The position numbers and the translations under genes are program-made. The notes beneath the pieces were generated by a model. The model was not told the origin of the DNA and made no database searches. It saw only the letters and a program-made list of their open reading frames with translations. Shown here one piece after another: positions 6,225-18,200 of a DNA stretch of 25,713 nt (position 1 is its first letter; every line of letters starts with the position of its first letter). This DNA comes from Acanthaster planci (Eukaryota > Echinodermata > Asteroidea > Valvatida > Acanthasteridae), in the NCBI RefSeq assembly GCF_001949145.1, contig NW_019091385.1, forward strand, positions 490,910 through 516,622, given 5' to 3'.

Positions 6225-9200
6225 GTGCGTTATCAGCAAGTTTACTGTTAACATGCTACTGAAACAATTGCAGAAACGTTCACTGTTTTCATTGGTTACT
6301 ACTTGCCATTTTGCGAAAGTCGTAGATGTCCTCGCCGCCCCATTGAAGTAGTACTACATCCGTGGAATTTCTGAATTGACTGAGTCATGCCTAGTTTGTG
6401 ATTTTGCTTAATTGAACATGTTTTTGATTAATGGAAAATTTGTAAAGAATTTCACATACTGGTGCTGCCTGAAAGCTAAGTATGCCCAAAAAGTCAAATT
6501 AACCAGTGAAAATATTGAGATATTCAAATAGAAAATACTTGAAAATTTTCAGACAAGTTTTATTGGGTTTGTGCACTGGGTGTCGAGCGGTGTCCTTTTA
6601 TGGAATTCTTTCCAAAATTTAATTGAATAATCAACACATCAACATTAATTTCCATTAGTTTTTTTACTAACTAAAACAAAATACTGAAAAAAGACAGCGC
6701 TAAACACTTACTTTGTGGGATCAAGTGTGAACTTTTGTACAATGGTTATTATCAAAACTTCTCTATTTCTGCAGAGCCATCAGAGCTTGATCCAACCCTG
6801 GAAGCTCTCAATGATGAGAATGTCGAAGGAGGAGAAGGAATCGATGGAATTACATCTGCACAAGATGGCATGCTGACTGAGGCCACTGTGACCCCAGCTG
6901 TGGCCGAAACACCTGTGGAAGAAGAAAAGGGGAAAAGTAAGGCAACCTTTGAATTACCAAGCCATGGCTTGCAGTCATACACACCTCGATGGAAGCCACT
7001 AAGAAGTGCATATATTATTCCTGACAGTGCATGTAGTTAACTCATTTAGACACAGCGTAAGAGCTTTTCAAACATTCTCTGCTGGGTATTTCTGAGCACA
7101 GGTGTTAATCTCAAATGAACTTTTTGAAATTACCATTTCCTCCATGAAAGCGATGTGTTGGTCAGTAACAGAGAAGCATGGTTAAACCTTATGCATGCGT
7201 TTTTGAGAAGGCTTTGCTTTGTTGAGAATATAACCCTAGCCAGCCCTTCGTTTACAAAGCTACAATATGCTTTCAACTTGACTCAGCAAGTAAATTTTCT
7301 GACCTAACTCATCTCTCAGTGATGCTTTGAAGTGTGCCCTCACGTCTGCTGATCAGTGTGCAGTGTTGCTATGCCAATGTTTCCTGAAGCATGGTTACAC
7401 TCCCATTTGACGCCTCTTTGCAGAAAAGAAAAAGAAGAAAGGCAAGAAGGGCGTGTCCTCAGCCAAAGTGGAAGAGGAACCACCAAAGGAGGAGCCTAAG
7501 GAACCAGAGGAGATCAAACCGGAGGAAGGCATTGATGGAGTTATAGCGCCCTCGCCAGAGAGAGTACCGCAGATGGTGTGTAGATCTTGTGGGACTGTAG
7601 ATCGTAGCTTACCTTCAGTTTACTGAGGTGCTCGTCTTTTGAGTTACCGACCAGTTGTAAATGTTCAAATGGTTTGGCCAATTTTGTAGAGCCTTTCTGT
7701 ACCAGCAACTGCAAAGCTCAACAATGACGCAGTCACAAGAGATGCAATTTGTTCATCATTTTGGCTGGTGACAGTTTTTCGCCCAGCGGATGTATATCGA
7801 GAAGATTTTTGTGCTCATGGATTGTGCATGATCTGAAATGCTGAATCACAGTAGGGCACTCTGAATTGCATAAGAATCAGAAAAATTAACACTTACGCAC
7901 ATGAAACAGCGATAAGTCTCCTTACTGGAAAACTGCTGTCCGTGCTCTCCATAAAGATCTAGGAAATAATGGAAGAGGCTGGAAACAAGTTTAGCACTGG
8001 TGTGTAATGCTTTCTTTAGTTCATAAGTACATAATGTCTTGCTGTAGCTGCTTTAGTAAATTAGTAAATTACCACCTGATGTCCACCTAGAAACCCCAGA
8101 TGGGTATTCCAAAAAGTAGATCAATCTATAACTCCTCAGCATTTTTCCTGTAAAATTTTCCAGAAAATCGTCAAGCAGACCATTGAGCGGACGCTGCTTC
8201 ACATGTGCCACGGCACGGTGCCTGAGGAGGTGTGCAACAACGACTGCGTGTACTTCCTACGCAACACGCCGGGCATGGTTGAGCTGCCCAACAGCCTGGA
8301 AGAGGCCAACACCAGCCTGCCGCAGTTCTTTGAGTTTGGGGTGCTGAACGGCAGCTCTCTGACCATGCTGGAGCAAGTCATCATGCAGGTCAGGCAGTTT
8401 GTTTGAATTAGGAACGAGTATTTGGAAAAAATAAGAGGACCCCGTGCTACATCGAAAATAAGAGAATATACAGAGATGTTCATCGTGTCAAAAGGTTTTA
8501 GCTACTGAGATGACCAGATTGTTTTGACATCCTTTCCAAACAACCTTGCAGAGAAAAATCCTGGAAGAGTTACTTTGATGAATTAGATTGTGGTTTTTTT
8601 TATAAATCGGTCATGAAAATCTTAGAAGCTTATTTGCAAACTGTGTAGGGAGGTTGTGTTAACTTGGTATAAATTCTTTCGATTGTCAGGGAGGAAAGTG
8701 TTTATTATGTGTTAAAAAAACAAGAATTGGTGTAGCTCTGCTAATGAACATCAGCTGTATTATTATAACACAACTGATCAGGAAGTCTTTTGATCTCTCT
8801 GGATTGTTTAACTCATTGTCTTTAATTTTGGAAGAGCCAAATTTCTGAAATATAAATTGTTTTCTTTGAGATGTTGAACTGTGTTCATAATTAAAGATTC
8901 AGCATTTATTTAAACCATTACTTTTGCTCCCCTAATTTTCATGACAGGTCTACATCCCGTTGTTGTCGTTCAATTCACACAAGAACGGCGAGGCCCCTAC
9001 GGCCGGTGAGCAGCAAGCTGCTCTCTCTTCCACTTCCCAGGATGACATGGATGAGGAGGATGAAGACGAGGACGTCACACAGCAGCAGAAGTTGGTGGAG
9101 TCCCAGCACCGGGCCATGCTTCGCGACGAGTTCCTCATCAATATGCAGAAGTTTGCCACCCACATCAGCCGTACCATCCAGCAGATCGAGGGGGAGGTAC

Positions 9201-12200
9201 GACTGGACGTGCCCCATCTAAACCTGGATGGCGATGTGGCTGAGCTCACCAAAGACGACATCCTGGTCCACAAGATTGAGACGGCCTGCCTGGAGTGGAC
9301 CAAACAGATTGCCAGCGCCTTGGAGGTCCAGCTCAAGAAGACCCCGCAGGGAGACGGCCCCTTGGCCGAGATCGACTTCTGGCGGGAGCGCAATGCAGCG
9401 CTGAGTGCCCTCTCTGAGCAGCTCAAACTCCACACCGTTAAGAAGATGCTGGAGATTCTAGCCAAGAGAGACACTATGGGAGATCACGCTGTCCTCCAGA
9501 GCTTCGAACTCAACCGCTCGGAGCTGAACAAATACCACGTCGAAGCCAAGGATAACGTCCGATTCCTCAGCACTCTGGAAAGACACTTCAAAAACGTCAC
9601 CCACGGAGCGGGCTTCCAAATTGTTTTGGACACCCTACCATCCATGATGAACGCTCTCCGGATGGTGTGGATCATATCCAGGCACTACAACCGAGATGAG
9701 CGAATGGTGCCCCTGATGGAACGTATCGCATGGGAGCTGGCCGAGAGAGTTGCCAAGGTCATCAACATCAGAACCATATTCAAGTAAGTAGTTCATATCA
9801 GTGAGGATTTGTGCCATCGATTAATGTTTCAGCAAGCCAACTAAGACTGATGTCATGAAGATGATATCGGTCCAAGTCCCTGACATAAATGGAATGTGCA
9901 TTCTTTAAAAAAAAAAGCTGAGGTGAGATTAAAGACAAACCCAACAATCATTAAACATGTTAAATTAAGAAAACTAAAAAAGTCATTTAAAAGATATGGG
10001 AGAAAGTGCATTTAAAAAGACAAAGAGAGCTTTTTATTGTAATATTTGAACCTTTTTTGTTCTACAGTTAAAGTGGATATGATGAATATAGTTTTTCTTT
10101 GAATTTATATTTTGAATTTCTTTTTGTTTTGCTTGACAGGGAAACACCGTCTCAGATTAAAGCAAGGACGTTGGAAGCCAAGAAAACCCTGGAGTTGTGG
10201 AAGGAATCCTACTTTGAGGTGCGGGCGAAGATTGAGGCGTCGGGGCGAGATGCCAGATGGGAGTTTGACCGCAAGCGTCTCTTTGAGAGGACAGATTACA
10301 TGGCCACAATCTGCCAGGACATCTACGACGTGGCACAGGTAGGATAAGCCAAACCTGACATAAATGATGAAACAGGACAAGTTCCATCTTTCGTTTTTGA
10401 CGAGTGGCAAATACATTTCCACTTTCTGGAAGCATTGCACTTCCAAATCGTGCTTGGCGAAGTTTGGCAGAAAACAATCAAGATCAATGCTCGTGTCCAG
10501 TTAGGGTCCTTTTGGCCCAGGAATCTCTTTTCCTGCTTGTGAATTTCACAAGTAACGTCATGGTTGTAAGCAGAAAGTACCATCTAGATGTGGTCACATT
10601 ACCGCTCCAAATTTTTTGAGCCATGTATTCTTGTACAAATATGTTCTTTACACTTCTCTCCTTGTATTTACAACCTCGTTGCAGCAATCCAAAAAATAAC
10701 TCAGCAAAGCCTTGGTCAAATTGTTTCTTGAGAGTTGTTGCCATTTGCCTGAGTTTATTTCCGTCTGTTTTGCAGGTCTTGCAAGAGTTCTACCACATCT
10801 TTGGCCCCGAGTTGAAGTCGGTCACCGGTGATCCTCAACGCATCGAAGATGTTCTCAAGAGAGTGGATGGACTTGTGGAGCCCATTCAAGACGTGAGTGC
10901 TACTTTGTTTTCTCTCCTATCCTGATCTCAACCCAGAATTTTTTTGTCTACCACTTTCGTTTGCCTTCAACCTCCTGTTTTCACTCAACTTCATGTGCCT
11001 ATCTCGACTTGGATTCTTGCTATAAAACCATGAAAACACTGCACTGTCCCCTCCATAATCATTTGCCAGAAAACTTGGAGTCAGACTCCCCAGCAGTATT
11101 CCAACCGACCGCATCAAAATTTATTTTCTCAGAAAGATGGGGCCTGGGTTACCGGTTATAAGGGCACAGAGTGTATGGTCTTTATGAATGATGTTCTGCT
11201 TTTTTTTTGCTTAGCACATAAATTTGGTAAGCGAGATTTTCTGACCGGCTGGATGAGAATAGTAATGACTGTGTTTTCAGTGCCAGAGGTTACAAGGTGC
11301 CTCTTGTTAGTAACCCTGCTTATTTCCTCATACAGGGTTCGTAGCGGTCATTACGTTCCTTCAAAATCTTTAAATTTATTGTGGTTATGAAATTCCTGGA
11401 AAAGTCATTAAATGTTTGTAGAAAGTCATTAAAGTCATTACATGTTCACCTCCTTACATCTTCTAATTTATAATTGTGTCGTGTCTTTCAAGACACGTTT
11501 TAATACTTTGCGTTAAGTGCGCCAATCTGCGAATCACAGACAGTTATTACTGTTATGTTGAAGCCCTGAGATTGATTATGGAAGTCATTAAAAGTCTTTG
11601 AAAATGGACCATAAAATTCATTAAAAGTCGTGGTTTTTTGGGGGGTGTTGAGAATATGAACCTTGTCATAGGCATATTTTTTTTTCATTCATACTCTTGG
11701 GCAGAGAGACACAAATGGGAGTAAAGTGACTTGCCCAAGGCCCCAATTTATTCGAACCCCCAGCCCCACGTTCCTGAGTCACAAACTTTAACCACTAGGC
11801 CACATACCTGCTGAGATAGGATCAAGGGTTGATCAGCACTTATTCCAATCTACCCTTTGACCTCTGACCCCAGGTGAGCTTTGACCCCTTTGGCCTGAAG
11901 CACCAACTCCAATGGCGCAAGGTGATGGAGTGGTTTAACAAGGAGGTGGCGGCCATCGAGGAGGAAGCCAAGCACTTCATCAATGAGTCCTTCAAGACGC
12001 TGCGCTCGGCTGAAGGCGCCTTCGACATGCTACTGAAGTTCCAGAACATCCGCTCGCGGGAGGCCATCAACTCGCAGATGATGAAGAAATTCAATGACAT
12101 TCTGGTGCAGTATGGGAAAGAGGTAGGCATGACGATATGCTACTTTTCTGCTGAGAGGTCTTTTACCCAGGGTAAAATCGTTCACGTCACAGACATTTGC

Positions 12201-15200
12201 TTAGATGAATTGCAAAGGGCATTGTCTATTTCTAATCTTGAAAGTGTCTTGTTTGATGAAAGTGTGAGCTGTGTTGCCGTAAACCAAAGAAATAACTAGA
12301 TGTGAAAATCAAATCTGTCATACATGCTGCTTACGAGTTTGTCAGAAATCATGTAAATCTTAAGGGTGGGTGATTTATTTGCTTACTGAATTGTTCACTA
12401 AAATATTCTGAAACAAGCAAAGTTTGCAAAAGAGTTGGATCCATATAGTTGAAGCTTTTGCATTCAGGCTAATTTATTACTGTGCAGAATAAGAGTACTC
12501 CCCGAAATATATAGTTGTCGCAAATATGATTTGTTTCCATGGTGATAAGTAGTCGTTATTTATGGTCATTCTTCCCCAGGTGGATACGGTCAATGCCTTG
12601 TTCAAGCAACATCAGGACAACCCGCCTGTCTCCAAGAACCAGCCACCTGTAGGGGGCGCTATTGCTTGGGAGCGTTCCCTTTTCTATCGTATCAAGCACA
12701 CCATCATCCGTTTCCAGTCCATGGAGGATCTTCTGCACAGCGAGTACGGAAAGGCGGTACGTCCTGGAATGCTTCACAGAAACTCATTTCCTAAATCCTG
12801 CACTCCTTCCACAATCCTACAAAATCCTCCACTGTGCAGGACACCAATGGCACATTCTCTGTACTTCTACTTTCAAAGGCCATCAAGCCCCATGTAAAGT
12901 AGGCCGGGTTCTACCTTCCACAACCCTACAAAATTCTCCCAAACCTCCAGATGGATCTTGACGAATCTCAGAGTATATAAGGTTAAACTCCAACCACCCA
13001 GAATTTGGTGAAATCTAGTCTTGCATGAATTTGGAGGATTCAGCACGGTAGAAAGTCATTGAAAATGGTTTGGCAGGTGTCAGAGAATATGCTTTTAGGT
13101 TTGAGCAAGACCTAGATATTTGCTCTATCTAGAATCATGGAACTTATTCATTCATTAACCTTATCATCGGAAGGCTAGTTCATGCATTAGGCGAAGGCAA
13201 AAGCAAACATTTTCAGTGAAATTCACTCAAGTCCCAATGCATTCAACTTTTGCAAATTGGCAGCACAAATACCTGATCTGATATCACAGTTTCACATTCT
13301 AGTTCGCTTCCGTGCCTTAATGTGGGTCAAAAATTATCAAATTTGCCGTTTATGATTGTAGAGGTTAACAGATCTCGTCAATTAATTTAGGCCTACTTAC
13401 TTCGGTTTGGATAAATCATTAAGGATTGGCATGTTCAGTAATCGTAAGTCTTATTTCCTTGAAGGCGAGGAGCAAGTATCTGGGTGTAGCCAGACAGATG
13501 CGGGAGTACGAGGAGAAGAAGTACGAGCAATGGCGGGAGTACGTGGAGGGCATCCTCCCTAGCCTCCTCAAAAGGAACCTACTCACCAAGCCAGCGCCCT
13601 CAACGGCAGTCGTCGCCATCACGCACAATGACGCCGACGGGAACGGAGGAAGCTCAGCCAGCAATCATGCCATGCTTAGTAAGAATCTCCGACCAGTGGG
13701 ACCTCTTGGATTTTTCATCAATGGCTACGGCTGAGTGTAACACACATGTCCATGGCAAGTGGCCACAGCCTTTAGAACAGTGGCTTCCATAGACATCCAT
13801 GTTATTTAAAGCCACTGCCAGAATATTTGGACATAGTCCAATATCTCCTCCCAGTAGCTGATCTTTGGTCGAGTATTTTTGCTAAAATGCATCCCTTGAT
13901 ATCCCTTGAAAATTTGGAACAGAATGATTAACCGTTCTGCTTAGCAGTATTTTGGGAGGGCAAAAACAGACAAGGAGAGAGTTGCAATTTCTTGTGCAGA
14001 TTTGAAATTCCAACCAATAAGGTTTCCCAGAGGTTCGATTATTGCAAGTCAAAAACTTAATTCAATTCCCCATACAAAACAAGATCAATCTTACAACATT
14101 CTGTCAGGCAACTTCTACTTAACAAACATTTTCTGTCTGCTAAGCAAATTTATTTGGTTTGATGTTTGTGAGTATTCTATTTTATGCTTTGTATTTCTGA
14201 TACCTTCTGTTTGGAAGTACGTAATAGACCTGTCAGATTTATCAAAAAATGATTATCTTTTGAACCCAGGCGCAGATGTGAAGTACATGGTAGACTTTGC
14301 TCCAGAGCTGTCTGAGATCATAGTAGAGACCAAGTACATGGAACAGCTAGGCTTCTCGATACCAGAGCTGGCCCGCAATGTGGCTCTTCAGGTTAGTATC
14401 AGTGTTATAGTTGAGACCGGTCACAAGACCAGTCACATGACCAGTCACGGGTAACGGTGGATAGTGACATTGGAATGCTTTTGTTGCAATTCATTTGAAA
14501 GCTTTTGACTTGATCTCTCTCTGGTGGTCTAGTATTGGTCTTGTCATGGTCTTGTACTAGTGTCAATTACAACGCTGGTTTCAAGCTAATTTCCTCATTT
14601 ATTTTTTCCGTCAAGCTCATATTTTTTATACCTATCAAGGACTTTTCCTTTTGAAAGATGAAAAGCAAAGAAAAATAAATTAATGTCAGTCTAAATTCAT
14701 TGGCCAAGTGTGATCTGTCTGACCTTGGTTTGAAGTGAATGTAAGTTATCTTGTGTATTTTTATGATCTTCAGGAAGATAAATACCTTCGGTGGAATGAC
14801 GGACTGCGACATATGCTGGGAAGGTATCACTCAGCCATCAATTCCATTAACAATGCTGAGGTAAGCATTTAGGAATTCATTCCCCCTCAATCCAGCCTCC
14901 CCCCCCATTTACCCAGCCCTACCTCTCCCTTTCATCAAGCTGTGTTCCACAAGTGCAACATTTTGTTTATCTGTCAAAATTTAATCATTTATTCATTTAT
15001 AAAGCACAAATTTCATACGTGGTCGAGCCAATTGCATACTAAAGGGTGCCTCAGGCAGCCCCCAAATGACCCACGTCTTCCTGTCAAGAGAGAGGAGACA
15101 AAAAGAAGCAGTTGTAGTTTTAGAGGTGGGAGGAAAACCCACGGAATCCTCATGTGGACTGAGCCAGGAATCAAACCCGGGCCTTAGACGTGGATGGCGA

Positions 15201-18200
15201 GGAGAGAACCACTTGCCAACCTGACTCCCCAATAGCAGTATGCATGTAAAGCTTGATTCTTTAACTTGAGAACTAGTAAGTGCATGAATTACAGCTATGT
15301 CTAAAAGTTGTGGCTAAAAATAACATGAGCCTGTGGGAAGCCATTGGCTTGCGGCTTCCTATAGACATGTACGTTGGTCATAGCCGGAGCCGGTTGATTT
15401 GTACAAAGCCTCAAGTTTTTCTCACAAGCTTACACAAGTTCTTGTACTTAGCCACTGTTCAACACCCAAGACTTCATGTAATGGCTGTGTGATAATCCTC
15501 TTACATCTATAGACCCAGCTGCTTGATGAACACCTGAAGGATCTCAGACGCACCTTGAAGTCTGGACACAAACGTCTCAACTGGAACTCTCTTGGTATCA
15601 CAGACTACATCACCCGCTGTGAACAGGTACATAATAGCTTCCTGACTGGTTCCCACATGGACAGATTTAAAGTCAAGATTACGTTGTAGATACCTGGGAA
15701 ACAACATACTTCACCAGAATGAGCACAAAGACAGAGTTTGGAATAGTTTGATTCACTGTCGTCATATTTTGATTAATTTTCACAAACCCACAGGCCATCT
15801 CCAAGTTTGAGTCGCTAGTCAACCAAATCCAGAAGAACGCCAAGGACATTGATGCCAGGCTCAAGGCAGTGGAGCACGCAAATCTCTTCAAGGGACCTGG
15901 CAGTCAGATGGAAGGGGAAATTCTACCTGGTTGCAAGGTAAAACGGGGAGTTCTTGAATCTCAAACTCGAGATGTTATCTCAGACAAAGCCTGTTACATA
16001 CATAGTTTTGGTTTGGCTGTGTTATATTCACAGTGCACTCAGAGTAGAGATCTCATGCTGTGTCAGTCCCAGTCTTTGAAGTCCAAAGTAAGAAGAGTTT
16101 CAGCACGCTGTACTTAAGTACATTCTTGGCAAAACTAAAAAGCCATTGTGTTACCCAGAGATTTATGTGCATCGTTACCATCATGCACCAATACCCTAAT
16201 GCATCCCTGTCACTCAAAGATGCTCTTGTTTTGTGCACATTCTGATGAAAACTAGTTAAACTTGCTCTGCAGCTCGTTTAAAGACAGTGTAGTAAGACAT
16301 AGTGAATGTCATTAAATAAAAACCTTTTCTTGATCAGGAATACTTTGACCACATTGAGCGAGAGCGCATGCACACCTTCGAGCAGCTCGCCCGCAAGTAC
16401 CGCGCCATCGGACCCCTCCTGACCAAGATGGAAGGCCTGGTGGTCCACACTAACACCGGGAGATCACCCAGGCTGCAGGCTTACTATGCCTACTGGGAGA
16501 GAAGGGTGTATGACTCCCTGAAGAAGGTGGGTATCCTAGGCAAGACTGGTGGAGGGGGGATAGGTCAACCTTTTGGTTAAAGAGGGATGCATAACTTTGT
16601 AACATAATAGCTTGAAATGTGGCTAATGTTGTTTTGTGCATCTGTTACGGCTAAGAATCTCTGCTTACTTTAGAACAGACATGATAACCTGATACATGCT
16701 GAATCATTTTATTGGTTGAACAAGTACAAGAAATGGATTGACTTTTGATCTGTAAAAAATTGTGGTGATTATCTACTCGCAGTTCTTTCTTTGAACGTGG
16801 GTTGATCTTGAGATGGAAGCGTTAGTCCTTTTGCTTGTTAAAGTATTTCTTTAACCAATAAGTTACTTCGGGAAACGAGCTCTGAGAGCATATTATTGAT
16901 GATTTCCTGTCTGGCCTACAGCTGATATCCCGCAATCTGATTGAATTCAACAACGCCATGATCACAGACAAGCCCCTGTTCCAGATTGATGCCATGCTGT
17001 CCGCTCCTGAGATCATCCTGGTGCCAGCAGCCAATGAGATCTACAAACTGACCATGCAGTGTGTCCGAGACTGTGTGGAAGGGTGGGGAATAAAATGTTC
17101 TACAAATTCACCCTTATCATTTAAAATTGAATTTCTTTTTATTTGCTGCATCAGTAAAAAATAAATGATTCCATTATGAAATACTTATACTCAAGTATTT
17201 GTGTACTCATGCTACTAGTACAATGAAGTACTTTTACTCAGACTTGCATGAGTACTTGTGCTCACAATGAAGAAATTTTACTCAGACTCGCATGAGTACT
17301 TGTGCTCACAATGAAGTACTTTTACTCAGACTTGCATGAGTGCTTGTACTCACAATAAAGTACTTTTACTCAGACTCGCATGAGTACTTGTGCTCACAAT
17401 GAAGTACTTGTACTCAGACTCATGTTAATGCAAATGTTTTTGCACTCACGCTTGTGGTAAAGTACTCGTAAAAATCGCAAGTACTCATTTATAAAATTAC
17501 TCATTCTCATACAATATCACTCATACTCAGACAAAGTCATCAAAATCAAAAACTCATGCAAAAGTGCTTGGAAGGGTATGAGCACTTCATGCACCTATAC
17601 TAATGGTGAAATATTCATACACATGCCAACTTAATATGGAAACATCTTTAGCATCAGAGCAGCTCTGAACTGATTCACCTGTTTGATTTCAGGACCAAGA
17701 ACTTCATCCGTTGGATGCACGGTACTTGCATTGAGACTCCACCCCAGAATGTTGAGGGTGAAGATGAGCCGTTCATCTTCAGCTTCTTCTCTGACATCTC
17801 GGCCGACGGCAGTATCATCGACCTGGTGGTGCAGGCCTCCAACCAGATCCAGAAGACCCTGACCAGCCACAACAAGTACCTCGGCAGGTAAGAGGCAGCC
17901 ATCTTGGTCTGGTCCCCAGCAGGGATCTGGTGAAGACAAGTGTGGAGTTAATTACCGCATCCCAGGTACCAGCTTTTATGTGGTCTGGTGCCCTGATGAA
18001 GGTTGTGAAGATGAGTAGGAAGTGTATGACGCCTATAAAAGGCACCAGCCTGCCTTGAATGTCAGCTATCTGGTTCAGGTTGATTTATCTCCCTCCATTT
18101 AGGCTTTTTTATTGATCCTAGGTATTTGCTGAAATGGCCTGTTTTGCTAAGCCTCTGAAATATGAAGTTTATCTTGGACAGTAGAGATGTATTCTCCAGT

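Noticed and set aside
7425-7575. Exon 3 starting at the canonical TTTGCAG acceptor
   Set aside because: With the strong exon 2 donor this puts the exon in a frame that reaches a stop within about 40 codons.
8950-9474. A 174-codon minus-strand frame opposite exon 5
   Set aside because: It is the Ser-rich antisense shadow of a GC-rich coding exon; the plus strand carries conserved dynein motifs.
10105-10583. Several minus-strand frames of 86-113 codons near exon 6
   Set aside because: They overlap exon 6 and intron DNA in shadow frames, with no protein-like conservation.
11749-11802. A functional tRNA gene
   Set aside because: Only A- and B-box similarity is present; no acceptor stem or anticodon arm pairs, so it is a SINE.
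12123-12299. In-frame extension of exon 8 past its donor
   Set aside because: The GTAGGC donor keeps phase with exon 9, and residues after it do not resemble any dynein.
14002-14454. A 150-codon frame as one exon
   Set aside because: Only 14270-14391 has dynein sequence and phase-compatible splice sites; the rest is AT-rich intron that happens to be open.
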